DNA of 64,000 nt, from contig JAJDEN010000045.1 in NCBI GenBank assembly GCA_029259775.1, positions 124,001 through 188,000 of the forward strand, read 5' to 3'. The notes below the pieces were generated by a model. It made no database searches and was not told where the DNA came from. It saw only the letters and a list, made by a program, of their open reading frames with translations. Positions 44,149 to 53,860 of this stretch are shown in pieces. Position 1 is the first letter of the stretch. The number at the start of each line of letters is the position of its first letter. The position numbers were made by a program, and so were the translations under genes. The stretch comes from Planctomycetota bacterium (GTDB lineage Bacteria; Planctomycetota; PLA2; JAEUHO01).

Positions 44149-45750
44149 CTACTTCATGGACTTGCGCGGCGGCGCCTTCAGGTCGGCCTCGTGACGCTGC
44201 GCGCCGAGCGGCACGCCGTCGGTGTCGTAGAGGCGACGAAGCTCCGGCGTCAGCCGGGGCTTCTCGCTGATGGGGATCGCGATGGCGGAACTGCCCGCCA
44301 TGAGCACACCCATGTCGACGGCGTAGCGGCGGGCCGCGGACAGTTCCTTGGCGTTGCTGCCGGCCCACCGGAACACGCGTCGGACGAGCTGGGCGCGATG
44401 CCAGCCTGAGACGGCGCCCTGGAGGTCGGCGTCCAGCTTCTCGCGGCGTAGCGGCAGCTTCTCGTCGTAGGAGACGATGATGCGGTCGTTGCGGTCCAGG
44501 ACGTCGACGTGGTACCCGATGTCGGCAGCTGTGCGCTGGAAGACGAGCGCCGTGACCGGCACCGGCTCACCGCTCGCGGCGATCGCGGACGGCGCGATCC
44601 GACGCGTCGAGCCCTTCAGGGCGCTCAGCTTGATGGTCAGCCCGTCGTGGAAGGTGAAGCCCTTGCTGGCGACGTACTGCTTCGGATCGAAGCGCCACGC
44701 AGCGATGCGGCCCTGCAGGCTTCCGTTGCCCACGAGGAGCGCCTCCGGGGTCCGGGACTTCGACAGGAAGGCCACGCGCGGGGCGGGTGCATCCGCCGTG
44801 GTGGCGGCGATGCCGGTGAAGTGCAACTTGCCGCCGGCCTCACCGCTGAGGGTCATGCCTTCGGCGGGCGCGGCCGAGAGAATGAGCTCGCCCGGCTGCA
44901 TCAGCCAGTCCGCCTTGTGATCCACCATCGCCGGGGGGCGACGGCCGGGTGCGTTGCCCTGCTCGGGGCGCGAGAGGCGCGGCGCCTTCTTGCCGTCTGT
45001 GGGCTTCGCGGGGCCGCCCATGACGTCGACGTAGGTGCGGCGTGCGCCTTGGCCGCGCAGCGGCGTGACGAAGGTGAGTTCGACGCGCACGGTCTCCTGC
45101 GCGTTGATCGGCCAGATCTGGATCCGGAGGCGGTCGTTGCGTTCGCGCGAGACGAGCAGGGGATCGCGGTTGGGGCCACCCGGCGTGCGGCGCGGCGGGG
45201 GCGTGCGGATGCGGGCGTACACCCGCAGCGCGTCTTCGGTTGTGAGCGTCCGCGCCCGGATGGGTGCTTCGTTGACGCGCTTGAGTACCGCACCGATGAC
45301 CTCGGCGCGCGGGTCGATGGCGTAGGTGCGCTGCCACTCCAGTACGTCCGCTCCCGTGTTCTTCACCTCGAGGGTGAGATCGACGCGGGCGAGATCGGCC
45401 ACCATGCGCACGCTGCCGTGGTGCAAGTGCACCAGGCTCGTGTCGCGCGTCGCCGCTTGAGGCGGCGTCGGACGGCCGCGCGGATTCGGGCGGGCTGCCG
45501 CCGGTGTCGCGCGCGCCACGCTCGGCGTCGACGAGGTCGCCGCGCCGAGGTCGCGCAGGCGCTTCTTGCGGTTGCGGCGTTCGCGGAGCAGCGCGCCGCC
45601 GGTGGCGCCGCTCTTGCCGGGGACCTTGGGCTTGAAGCCACCGCCGCCTGCGGCGCGACCTCCCTTGCCTCGATCCAGTCCATCGGCCCATGTCAGGCCG
45701 GCCGTCACGAGTACGAGAACCGCGACCACGAAGAGTTTGCGAACCGCCAT
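44149..45750 (-). CDS. Exported VIT-domain-like protein
   Basis: A 533-residue protein. A signal peptide (about 4-22, LFVVAVLVLVTAGLTWADG) is followed by a Gly/Arg/Pro-rich region to about 105. A VIT-like (vault/inter-alpha-trypsin) domain (about 110-255) has VRMVADLARVDLTLEVKNTG, YAIDPRAEVIGAVLKRVNEAPI and AQETVRVELTFVTPL. A beta-rich C-terminal half follows. The von Willebrand A domain that usually follows VIT is not recognisable, as no DxSxS motif is seen. ATG 45750 begins the signal; ATG 45777 would add nine residues. Function unknown, probably a surface or periplasmic protein. Confidence 0.7.
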   Translation of the reverse strand: MAVRKLFVVAVLVLVTAGLTWADGLDRGKGGRAAGGGGFKPKVPGKSGATGGALLRERRNRKKRLRDLGAATSSTPSVARATPAAARPNPRGRPTPPQAATRDTSLVHLHHGSVRMVADLARVDLTLEVKNTGADVLEWQRTYAIDPRAEVIGAVLKRVNEAPIRARTLTTEDALRVYARIRTPPPRRTPGGPNRDPLLVSRERNDRLRIQIWPINAQETVRVELTFVTPLRGQGARRTYVDVMGGPAKPTDGKKAPRLSRPEQGNAPGRRPPAMVDHKADWLMQPGELILSAAPAEGMTLSGEAGGKLHFTGIAATTADAPAPRVAFLSKSRTPEALLVGNGSLQGRIAAWRFDPKQYVASKGFTFHDGLTIKLSALKGSTRRIAPSAIAASGEPVPVTALVFQRTAADIGYHVDVLDRNDRIIVSYDEKLPLRREKLDADLQGAVSGWHRAQLVRRVFRWAGSNAKELSAARRYAVDMGVLMAGSSAIAIPISEKPRLTPELRRLYDTDGVPLGAQRHEADLKAPPRKSMK

Positions 45751-46070
45751 CAGCACCCCCAGGTGAAGCGCGTTCATCCCGCGAGGGGATCGTCGCGCCT
45801 GTGGTTGGAAACGAACGTCACAGGTCGTCTGAACCGGATCACCGAGAAGGATCACCGGGACTTGTGAATCGAGCCTGGACTCCGGTGCCGGAAGGCGGAG
45901 CGGACCCCGATCAGGTCCCCGGCCATCGTATCTGACGCTGCAGATCGCGCCGGGGTCCAATCGAACTCCCTAGCCCTAGCCCTGCCCTCGCCCGTGTGCC
46001 TGCTCTCCGGTAGGGGCGACTCCCACACGACCTACGGTCGCGCGGGAGTCGCACGGCCCGCGCCGGTTCG
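45751..46070. other. Intergenic region with a long hairpin
   Basis: No gene. At 46016-46052 GCGACTCCC and GGGAGTCGC enclose a second stem CGACC/GGTCG with a 3-nt loop. The sequence just before it (GTAGGGGCGAC) matches the start of the 25-nt repeats near 29.9 kb, so this may be a longer relative of that family. It follows purQ on the minus strand and could end that transcript. Confidence 0.6.
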
Positions 46071-46988
46071 TTACGAGAACGTGCTCTTCAGGTGCTTCAT
46101 CGCGTTGATGAAGGGCTTGAGCCCATCGGGCTTCCGCGGAGCGGTGCGGCGGTGGAAGCGCGGGTCCTGCCAGGCGAACTGGTTGCGCTCCGGATGCGGC
46201 ATGAGGCCAAGGATGCGCCCCGTCGGGTCGGTGATGCCGGCGATGTCGTCCGTCGAGCCGTTCGGGTTGTGGGGGAACGGGACCGGGCGGCTGCGGTCCG
46301 GCGCGAGGTAGCGGAGCGCGATCTGATCCGCCGCGGCCATCCGAGCGAGCGTCGCGTCGCTACAGACCAAGCGGCCCTCCGCGTGGGCGACGGGGCAGTA
46401 GATGACGTCCCCGCGCCGGAAGAAGACGCAGTTGTCCGTCACGGCCTCGAGCGTGATCCAGCGATCCTCGTAGCGGTTCTGGAGGTTGCTGGTCAGCGCG
46501 ACCGAGCGCTGCAACTCGGTGCTCTCGCTGAAGCCGGGCAACAAGCCTTCCTTCGAGCCGTCATCGGTGTGGCCCGGAAGGAGGCCCGTCTTCACGAGGA
46601 CCTGGAAGCCGTTGCAGATGCCGAGTGCGATACCGCCGCGGTCCACCATCGAGCGAATGGGGTCCAAGAGCTTGGTGCGCATGGCCGTGCCGAGCACGGT
46701 GCCCGCGCCAAGGTCGTCGCCGTAGGAGAAACCGCCGGGGATGACGAGCCCGTGCGCGCGCGTCAGCTCCTTCGGGTTGTCGAGCAGGGCGTTGATGTGC
46801 ACGTGCTTGATCGTCGCGCCTTCACGCTCGAACGCGTAGCCCGTCTCCTGATCGCAGTTCGTGCCGGGTGCTCGGACCACCAGGATGCGGATCGCCTTGC
46901 TACCGCGCTTGGCCGCGCGCTTCGGCTTGGCCGCGCGCTTCGTGGCTCGGCGCTTCGCCGTTTTCTTCTTCTTCGTGCTCGCAGCCAT
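46071..46988 (-). CDS. purQ: FGAM synthase glutaminase subunit PurQ with basic N-terminal extension
   Basis: A 305-residue class I glutamine amidotransferase supplying ammonia to PurL in purine synthesis. It has ILVVRAPGTNCDQETGYAF, GGFSYGDDLGAG, the nucleophile cysteine in LGICNGFQVLVKTGLLPG, and the His-Glu pair in MPHPERNQFAW. Before the domain are about 30 residues of Lys/Arg/Ala (from AASTKKKKTAKRRATKRAAK), not part of the normal enzyme and resembling histone-like tails elsewhere in this window. ATG 46988 lies 2 nt after the purL stop, so purL and purQ are co-transcribed. Confidence 0.94.
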   Translation of the reverse strand: MAASTKKKKTAKRRATKRAAKPKRAAKRGSKAIRILVVRAPGTNCDQETGYAFEREGATIKHVHINALLDNPKELTRAHGLVIPGGFSYGDDLGAGTVLGTAMRTKLLDPIRSMVDRGGIALGICNGFQVLVKTGLLPGHTDDGSKEGLLPGFSESTELQRSVALTSNLQNRYEDRWITLEAVTDNCVFFRRGDVIYCPVAHAEGRLVCSDATLARMAAADQIALRYLAPDRSRPVPFPHNPNGSTDDIAGITDPTGRILGLMPHPERNQFAWQDPRFHRRTAPRKPDGLKPFINAMKHLKSTFS

Positions 46989-46990
46989 GA

Positions 46991-49969
46991 CTACGACTCC
47001 TCGCCCAGGTGGAGGGCGGCGCGCCACGCTTGGCGCAGCTTGTCCGTGGAGAGCCTGACGACCTCGTGCGCCGCGCGCCCGCCCGCGGGATCGTGGCCAA
47101 CGATGCGCAGCTCAGGCTCCGGCGTCACGCGGCCGGCCTTGCCGAACGGCACGCCCGCCTTCTTGAGCGCTGCCTCGAAGGCCTTCGCCTTCGCCTTGTC
47201 GACCTCGAGCAGGAAGCGCGTCGTGCTCTCGCTGAAGAGCAGACGCTTGTTGTCCTTCGTCGTGCCCTTCGCGCGGCGCAGGTCCAGGTGCAGGCCGTGA
47301 TCGGAGGCGAACGCCATCTCGGCCGCCGCGACGGCGATGCCGCCTTCCGACGGGTCGTGCGCGGCGCGCACCTGACCGGATCGGACCGCCTTCGAGACCG
47401 CCTTCATCACGGCCGGGGCCGACGTGGGGACCTGCGGGGCATTGCGACCGACGCGGCCCTTCATGCGGTACCAGTGGCTTCCGCCAAGTTCGTCGTGCGT
47501 GAGGCCGACGACGTAGATCGGGTTGCCCGGCGTCTTGAGATCCGACGTGCAGGTCTTGCGTACGTTCGGGATCACGCCGATGGCCGAGATGAGCAGCGTG
47601 GGCGGCACGCTGATGAGCTCGCCGTCCCCGGTGCGGAACTCGTTGTTCAGCGAGTCCTTGCCGGAGATGAACGGCGTGCCAAAAAGCAGCGCCGCGTCGC
47701 GGCAGCCCTCGCACGCGCGCACGATCGAGCCGAGCGTCGAGGGGCGGTTGCAGTTGCCCCACGTGAAGTTGTCCAGGATCGCGATGCGCGACGGGTCGGC
47801 ACCCACGGCCACGGCATTGCGTATCGCCTCGTCGACGACGGCCATGGCCATCGCGTAGGGATCGATGTCGCCGTAGGCGGGGTTGATGCCGTTGCTGAGC
47901 ACGATGCCGCGATCGCTGCCGAGCTTCGGGGCAATGACAGCGGCGTCGGCCGGGCCGTTGTTCGGACCGCCGAGCGGACGCACCACCGCGCCGGCCTGGA
48001 CCTCGTGGTCGTACTGGCGGATGACCCATTCCTTCGAGCCGATCTGGGGCATGCCCAGCAGGCCGAGCAGGTCCCTGTCGTAGCGCTTCTTGGGCTTCCA
48101 GGAAGGCTCTTTGTCGCCACCTGTCTGGAAGGTCGCCTCGCGCACGATGTGCGGCAGCCCGTCATGCAAGAACGCCATGTCCATGTCGCACACGACGGTC
48201 TTGCCATGGCGCACGACGAGGCGCTTGTCGCCGGTGAACTCGCCGAGCACGAACGCTTCGACGTCTTCCGCATCGCAGAGCGCCTTGAACGTGGGCCACT
48301 TCTTCGGCGGGATGGCGGCAACCATCCGCTCCTGGGCTTCGCTGATCCAGATCTCGAAGACGTCGAGGCCCTCGTACTTGAGCGGCGCGCCCGCCATGTC
48401 GACGTTGGCGCCGACCTTCTCGCCCATCTCGCCGACGGCGCTGCTGAAGCCGCCCGCGCCGCAATCGGTGACCGCGGTGAACAGACCCTTGTCGCGAGCC
48501 TGGATGAGGATGTCGAGCACCTTCTTCTCGGTGATCGGGTCGCCGATCTGTACGGCGCCGGAGCTGACCGTCTCGGACTCGGAGTGCAGCTCGACCGAGG
48601 AGAACGTGGCGCCGTGGATGCCGTCGCGACCTGTCTTGCCGCCGAAGGCGACGCAGAGGTCGCCCGGACGGGCGCGCTTGGCGACGTACTTGCGCGGGAT
48701 GAGTCCCGCGCAGCCGGCGTAGACGACGGGGTTGCCGACGTAGCGCGGATCGAACACGATCGCGCCGTTGACCGTCGGGATGCCCATGCGGTTGCCGTAG
48801 TCGCGGACGCCGGCGACGACGCCCTTGAGCACGCGGCGCGGATGCATCGAGCCCTTCGGCACGTCTTCCATCGGCATATCGGGCTCGCCGAAGCAGAAGA
48901 CGTCCGTGTTGGCGACGGGACGGGCGCCCTTGCCGGTGCCCAGGATGTCGCGGATGACGCCGCCGATGCCGGTGCCTGCGCCGCCGTAGGGCTCGATGGC
49001 GCTGGGGTGGTTGTGGGTCTCCACCTTCATGCAGACGCCGTCCTCGCCGTCGAAGTCGATGACGCCGGCGTTGTCCTCGAACACGCTCCAGCACCAGCTC
49101 TTGTCCAGCACGGTCGTCGCGTGGAAGACCGTCTCCTTGAGCAGGTTGGCGAACGAACGCTCGCCGCGTTCGTCCTTCATGTCGACGGCGCCCGCGAGCG
49201 TCTTGTGTTTGCAGTGCTCGGACCACGTCTGCGCGAGCGTCTCGAGCTCGACGTCCGTCGGCTCGCGGCCGATGTTCTGGAACTCGTCGCGGATCGTTTC
49301 CATCTCGAGCTTCGTGAGCGAGAGGCCCATGTCGAAGCTGAGCGTGACGAGAGCCTTGCCCTCCATCTTGCGGATCGCGACGGTGTTCCGCTTGACGCGG
49401 CGCTTCGAGGGCTTGGGAAAGACGAACGTCCGCACGCGGCCCGCGATGACGTCCTCGATGACGTCGTTGCCGAGCGCGCGGCGCGCGGCGCGAAGCACCT
49501 GCTTCTCGCTCGCCTTCGTCCACACGAGGTACGTGCGCGCGCTCTGCACATCGCGCACGTCCAGCCCGATGCCCGTGAGCGCGATCTTGGCGCTCTCGGC
49601 CTCGGCGTTGGTCACCCCCGGCTTGCGCAGGACGGTGATCATGCGCATCGGGCCGCCGGGGCCTTCGGGCAGGTCGAGATCCTGGCGGACGGCGTAGGTC
49701 TCCTGCACGGGGTCGGCCAGGACCTCTTGCGCGGCCCGCTCGACGTCGGCTGGGCTGAGTCGGCCGCGGAGGAAGAAGGTCCTCAGGACGCGAACGTCCC
49801 GGATGCCTTCGAGGCCGGCCTCGGCCAGGTTGCCGCGGGCCTCGAGGCCGGCAGGGTCCAGCGAGTCGGCGTTCAGGCCGATCTCCAGACGGTAGACGGG
49901 CCGGGTGGGGCGGCCGGAGCCTCCCTGGGCACGCCGGGACGACGAGGCAGTCTTTGCGGCAATGGGCAT
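46991..49969 (-). CDS. purL: FGAM synthase, fused PurS-like/PurL
   Basis: A 992-residue protein. Residues about 25-180 are two PurS-like ferredoxin-fold units (VYRLEIGLNADSLDPAGLEARGN and MITVLRKPGVTNAEAESAKIALTGIGL). The PurL synthase follows: TWSEHCKHKTLAGAVD, VETHNHPSAIEPYGGAGTGIGGVIRDILGTG, FGGKTGRDGIHGATFSS, and the second half with NGINPAYGDIDPYAMA, FISGKDSLNNE and AAHDPSEGGIAVAAAE. It catalyses ATP-dependent amidation of FGAR using ammonia from PurQ. It is thus a PurSL fusion with a separate PurQ, intermediate between the three-gene type and the single large PurL. Confidence 0.95.
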   Translation of the reverse strand: MPIAAKTASSSRRAQGGSGRPTRPVYRLEIGLNADSLDPAGLEARGNLAEAGLEGIRDVRVLRTFFLRGRLSPADVERAAQEVLADPVQETYAVRQDLDLPEGPGGPMRMITVLRKPGVTNAEAESAKIALTGIGLDVRDVQSARTYLVWTKASEKQVLRAARRALGNDVIEDVIAGRVRTFVFPKPSKRRVKRNTVAIRKMEGKALVTLSFDMGLSLTKLEMETIRDEFQNIGREPTDVELETLAQTWSEHCKHKTLAGAVDMKDERGERSFANLLKETVFHATTVLDKSWCWSVFEDNAGVIDFDGEDGVCMKVETHNHPSAIEPYGGAGTGIGGVIRDILGTGKGARPVANTDVFCFGEPDMPMEDVPKGSMHPRRVLKGVVAGVRDYGNRMGIPTVNGAIVFDPRYVGNPVVYAGCAGLIPRKYVAKRARPGDLCVAFGGKTGRDGIHGATFSSVELHSESETVSSGAVQIGDPITEKKVLDILIQARDKGLFTAVTDCGAGGFSSAVGEMGEKVGANVDMAGAPLKYEGLDVFEIWISEAQERMVAAIPPKKWPTFKALCDAEDVEAFVLGEFTGDKRLVVRHGKTVVCDMDMAFLHDGLPHIVREATFQTGGDKEPSWKPKKRYDRDLLGLLGMPQIGSKEWVIRQYDHEVQAGAVVRPLGGPNNGPADAAVIAPKLGSDRGIVLSNGINPAYGDIDPYAMAMAVVDEAIRNAVAVGADPSRIAILDNFTWGNCNRPSTLGSIVRACEGCRDAALLFGTPFISGKDSLNNEFRTGDGELISVPPTLLISAIGVIPNVRKTCTSDLKTPGNPIYVVGLTHDELGGSHWYRMKGRVGRNAPQVPTSAPAVMKAVSKAVRSGQVRAAHDPSEGGIAVAAAEMAFASDHGLHLDLRRAKGTTKDNKRLLFSESTTRFLLEVDKAKAKAFEAALKKAGVPFGKAGRVTPEPELRIVGHDPAGGRAAHEVVRLSTDKLRQAWRAALHLGEES

Positions 49970-50107
49970 GCCCGAGATCTTCGCGTCTGGCGGCCGTGCG
50001 GCGCCCCCCGATCCGGTGATTCGCGGATATGGGCTCCTTATCGGAAGCCCGCTGCAGGCGCCGCGCTATCATGTGGCGCTGCCAGGCAGATCCAGGAGGG
50101 AGCCTCC

Positions 50108-51268
50108 ATGGCCGCATCGACGCCTTCGAACGCCGGGAGCCCGAACGCCGGGCCCCCCGGATCCTCACCTTCGGGTGGGAGGACCCCGGGCGGAAGGTCC
50201 TCAGGCAGCGGCCTGACGGCGTCCTTGGCGTTCGAGCGCCCGATCCTCGAGCTCGAGCGCAAGATCGAGGAGCTGCGCGACATCGAGGACGTGAGCCTCG
50301 GCGGCGAGCTGAAGCCCCTCGAGCGCAAGCGCGACCGCCTGCTGGCCGAGATCTTCAGCAACCTGACCCCGTGGCAGACGGTCGAAGTCGCCCGGCATCC
50401 GCGCCGGCCGCAGTTCAGCGACTACATCGACGGCATCTGTGACGAGTACATGGAACTGCACGGCGATCGCCTCTTCGGTGAGGACAAGGCGATGGGCACC
50501 GGTTTCGCCCGCATCGGCGACCGCCGCTTCCTGGTCATCGGCCACCGCAAGGGTCGCGACACCCGCGAGAAGCTCGCCTGCAACTTCGGCTGCGCCCATC
50601 CCGAGGGCTATCGCAAGGCGCTCGCGAAGATGAAGCTCGCCGACCGCTTTGGCCTGCCGATCGTCACGCTCATCAACACGCCCGGCGCTTACCCCGGCGT
50701 CGGCGCGGAGGAGCGCGGTCAGGCCTGGGCCATCGCGGAGAACATCCTCGAGATGTGCCGCCTCAAGGTGCCGACGATCTGCATCGTCATCGGCGAGGGT
50801 GGCAGCGGCGGTGCGCTCGGCATCGGCGTGGGCGACCGCGTGATGATGCTCGAGCACAGCTACTACTCGGTGATCTCGCCCGAGGGATGCGCGAGCATCC
50901 TCTGGCACGACGGCGGCCGCCGCGAGGAAGCTGCGGAGGCCCTGCGCCTCACCAGCAAAGACCTCACCAAGCTCAAGGTCGTCGATGAAGTCATCCCGGA
51001 GCCTCTCGGCGGCGCGCACCGCAGCCCCGCGGCCATGGTCGAGACCATGAAGGACGTCCTTGTCCGGACGCTCGACGAGCTCTGCGCGATGGATCCCGAG
51101 GAACGCCTCGCGGCTCGCTATGCGCGGCTGCGCGACCTCGGGAACGGCCTCGAGCCGCTCCCGGAGCCCCAGCGGGCCGAGCTGCCCAAGGGCGACGCGG
51201 CCCCGGCTGCCAAGGGCAAGGCCAAGGCGAGCGGCAAGACCAAGGCCAAGGGCAAGATCTCGAAGTAA
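50108..51268 (+). CDS. accA: Acetyl-CoA carboxylase carboxyltransferase subunit alpha
   Basis: A 386-residue subunit of the malonyl-CoA-forming enzyme. After a Gly/Ser/Pro-rich N-terminal extension of about 38 residues comes the AccA sequence: FERPILELERKIEELRDIED, TPWQTVEVARHPRRPQFSDYI, VIGHRKGRDTREKLACNFGCAHPEGYRKA, INTPGAYPGVGAEERGQAWAIAEN and GEGGSGGALGIGVGDRV. A Lys/Ala/Gly tail (KGKAKASGKTKAKGKISK) ends the protein. AGGAGGGAG lies just upstream of ATG 50108. accD is not adjacent. Confidence 0.95.
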   Translation: MAASTPSNAGSPNAGPPGSSPSGGRTPGGRSSGSGLTASLAFERPILELERKIEELRDIEDVSLGGELKPLERKRDRLLAEIFSNLTPWQTVEVARHPRRPQFSDYIDGICDEYMELHGDRLFGEDKAMGTGFARIGDRRFLVIGHRKGRDTREKLACNFGCAHPEGYRKALAKMKLADRFGLPIVTLINTPGAYPGVGAEERGQAWAIAENILEMCRLKVPTICIVIGEGGSGGALGIGVGDRVMMLEHSYYSVISPEGCASILWHDGGRREEAAEALRLTSKDLTKLKVVDEVIPEPLGGAHRSPAAMVETMKDVLVRTLDELCAMDPEERLAARYARLRDLGNGLEPLPEPQRAELPKGDAAPAAKGKAKASGKTKAKGKISK

Positions 51269-51359
51269 GCCCCGGGATGGCCTCGAACGCTGGGCCCAAC
51301 GTCCGCCTCGCGTCGGACGTAGGATGCGTGGTCTGACTGCGTTTCCCGGAGGGTTCTCG

Positions 51360-52451
51360 ATGCGCCTGCTGCTGCCGCTGTGTGTGCTGCTGCTCGTCTG
51401 TGGTCTGCTGCTGCCTGCCGCACCCGCCGCGGCGGGCGACGACACTTCCGCCAAGGTCATCTGGACCTTCGAGAAGGGCGCGGTCGTCCAGGCGCTCGAC
51501 GTGACGGACATGGACCCGGCGCTACGAGCCGCGCTGCTCGTCCAGATGAAGGACCAGGGCTGGACGCGCGCCGGGGCGAAGACGGCGGTCAAGGCAGCGG
51601 CGAAGGCGCCCCCGATGCCCAAGCCCGCGCCGAACGCCAAGGGCGACATGGAGCGGGACATCGAGGAACTGATCCGCCGTGGCGGCAAGCTGCCCAAGGG
51701 CTGGCGTCCGCACGGCCTGCGCCCCAAGCCGACCGCCCCCCAGGTGGTGGAGGGCTCGGCCAAGCAGGGGCGCAGCCTCACCCACGTCGTCGGCACGCTG
51801 ATGCTGCGCTACATCGAGACGCAGGCGGACCCCGTCCGCGGCCCGGTCTACGAAGCCATGCTGCGCGACATCGCCCGCACGATGAGCACGTCGGGCCTGG
51901 CCGGTCTGCACGCGATGCTCCCGCGGCTGAAGCAGCAGGCCGAGGCCGGCGCCCGTGAACCGAAGCTCGGTCCGGCGTACCGCGAGATCCTGCAGATACT
52001 CCGGGGTGTCCACGATCCCGTGGCCGCGTGGCGCGCGGCGCTCAAGGTACCTACGCCGCCCGTCGGCCCCTCGCGCGTGGCGCCCGTGCCCCCGCTCAGG
52101 CCTTCCCCGCCGAGGGTCCCGGTGCCTTCCGTCGCGCCCGCGCCTCCCTTCAAGGGTCCGTTCGAGGGCGCGCCCGGCAAGCTCGGGGGGGCGCCGCTCA
52201 GCTACGTTGTGCACACCGGGAATCCGGCCTCGATCCTGCTCACGGTGGGGGTCGTGCCCAAGGGCAGCACGGCCGCGGCTGCGGGCCTGCTCGACTGGGA
52301 CCGGATCATCCAGATCGACGGCAAGCCCGTCAGCGAGGCCTCGATGAAGCGGGCCGCCCGGGTCTTCCGCGAGGGGGGCAAACTCAAGCTCCTCGTGGTG
52401 CGTAGAGATGACAAGCGAGAGACATTGGATCTCGAGTTCGAGAAGGAGTAG
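51360..52451 (+). CDS. Exported PDZ-domain protein
   Basis: A 363-residue protein. A signal peptide (about 1-25, LLLPLCVLLLVCGLLLPAAPAAAG) is followed by a helical region and a Pro-rich linker (about 230-275). A C-terminal PDZ-like domain (about 280-363) has ILLTVGVVPKGSTAAAAGLLDWDRIIQIDGKPVSEASM. No protease domain is present. GGAGGG lies 6 nt before ATG 51360. It starts a three-gene run with the next PDZ protein and the phosphatase (5- and 18-nt gaps). Confidence 0.82.
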   Translation: MRLLLPLCVLLLVCGLLLPAAPAAAGDDTSAKVIWTFEKGAVVQALDVTDMDPALRAALLVQMKDQGWTRAGAKTAVKAAAKAPPMPKPAPNAKGDMERDIEELIRRGGKLPKGWRPHGLRPKPTAPQVVEGSAKQGRSLTHVVGTLMLRYIETQADPVRGPVYEAMLRDIARTMSTSGLAGLHAMLPRLKQQAEAGAREPKLGPAYREILQILRGVHDPVAAWRAALKVPTPPVGPSRVAPVPPLRPSPPRVPVPSVAPAPPFKGPFEGAPGKLGGAPLSYVVHTGNPASILLTVGVVPKGSTAAAAGLLDWDRIIQIDGKPVSEASMKRAARVFREGGKLKLLVVRRDDKRETLDLEFEKE

Positions 52452-52456
52452 CCACC

Positions 52457-53842
52457 ATGCGCCGGATCGTCCTGACCGCCCTCCTGGGCTTCGTGCTTCC
52501 CGCCAGCGCCGCCATCGTCTTGGCCGGCGAAGAGAAAAAGGCCCCCCAGGCCGCCCCCGATGCGTCCCCGGAGGTAGCTCCGCGGATGTCCCCCGAAGAG
52601 GTGGCTGCGGTCCAGAAGCTCGTCGAGCAGCTGGGCGCCGACGACTTCCGGGCACGGGAAGAAGCCAGCAGCAAGCTCGGCGCCTACGGCGCCAAGGCGC
52701 GCGCGGCCCTCGAGAAGGCCCGCCGCGAGACGACGAGCCCCGAGGTTCGCTGGCGCTCCGAACAATTGCTTCGCCGCCTCTCCGGCGCGCGCGAGATGCC
52801 GCTCGGCGCCGAGGGTACGCCGGCCAAGCCCGGCACGACGGAGGTCCGCAAGGACCGCACCGAGTTCGACGAGATGCTCGAGCGTGTCCGCAAGCAGATG
52901 GAAGAGATGATGAAGGGCCGCGGGACCTTCGGTGGGCTCGGCGGGACCGCCCGCGGTTCGCCGTTCCTCCTGCGTCGCCTCGAAGCACCCGGCCTCGTGC
53001 TCGAACGCAGCCTCACCGGCCCGGTCACGTTGCGCGTCAAGCGCGACGCGACCTCGGAGAAGGCACCCGAGAAGGCCGAGAGCGAAGCGAAGGTAGAGGA
53101 CGTCTACAAGGGGCACAGCCTGAAGGACATCCTCGCGCAGCACCCCGATCTGGCGAAGCACGCCGGCATGGACGAGCTCAAGCGCCAGGATGCCGAGCAC
53201 AGCTGGCCCGGCATCGAGTCGTTCCGCGAGCAGCTCAAGAACTGGCCGCGGATCGACCTCCGCACGGGGCCGAACGGCACGACGGGCTTCTCGATCTCCA
53301 GCAGCCAGGGCGTCGAGGTCAAGCACGACGCCAAGGGCGTCACGGTGAAGCTCCGCGAGACGGACAAGGACGGCAAGGAGACCGTCCGCGAGTTTCGGGG
53401 CAAGACCCTCGAGGAGATCAAGGCGAAGCACCCGGAGCTGGCTGACAAGCTCGGTGGCACCAGTGTCTCGTTCCGGATCGGCCGGCCCGACTTCTTCTGG
53501 CCCGGCCGCCAGCGCGCCCGCCTCGATCCGCTGCGCCCGACCACGCCCGCCACGCGGTCGGCGGGCGGCTTCGTCTTCGGGCTGACCCTGACGGACGTGA
53601 GCGATGCGCTCCGCAGCCACATCGGCATCGAGGCCGGCCTGGGTGCGCTGGTCCACAACGTCATCCCCGGCACGCAGGCGCACACGATGGGCATCCTGCG
53701 CAACGACGTCATCACCAAGGTGAACGGCAAGGCCGTTACGAAGACGGCCGCCGCCGACACCCTGCGCGCGGCCGGCGCCTCGCGCGGGGCGCTCACGGTC
53801 GAGCTGATCCGCAAGGGGAAGACGCTCACGCTGACGAGGTAG
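52457..53842 (+). CDS. Exported protein with HEAT-like and PDZ domains
   Basis: A 461-residue protein with a signal peptide (about 4-23) and a short HEAT-like helical pair (about 48-108, VQKLVEQLGADDFRAREEASSKLGAYG). A middle region carries two short related phrases (HSLKDILAQHPDLAKHAG and KTLEEIKAKHPELADKLG). A C-terminal PDZ domain (about 370-461) has IGIEAGLGALVHNVIPGTQAHTMGILRNDVITKVNGKAV. No protease catalytic residues are seen. GGAG precedes the start; the gene is coupled to the previous PDZ gene. It may recognise misfolded or C-terminal peptides in the periplasm. Confidence 0.8.
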   Translation: MRRIVLTALLGFVLPASAAIVLAGEEKKAPQAAPDASPEVAPRMSPEEVAAVQKLVEQLGADDFRAREEASSKLGAYGAKARAALEKARRETTSPEVRWRSEQLLRRLSGAREMPLGAEGTPAKPGTTEVRKDRTEFDEMLERVRKQMEEMMKGRGTFGGLGGTARGSPFLLRRLEAPGLVLERSLTGPVTLRVKRDATSEKAPEKAESEAKVEDVYKGHSLKDILAQHPDLAKHAGMDELKRQDAEHSWPGIESFREQLKNWPRIDLRTGPNGTTGFSISSSQGVEVKHDAKGVTVKLRETDKDGKETVREFRGKTLEEIKAKHPELADKLGGTSVSFRIGRPDFFWPGRQRARLDPLRPTTPATRSAGGFVFGLTLTDVSDALRSHIGIEAGLGALVHNVIPGTQAHTMGILRNDVITKVNGKAVTKTAAADTLRAAGASRGALTVELIRKGKTLTLTR

Positions 53843-53860
53843 GGGTCGTAGCCTTCGGGC

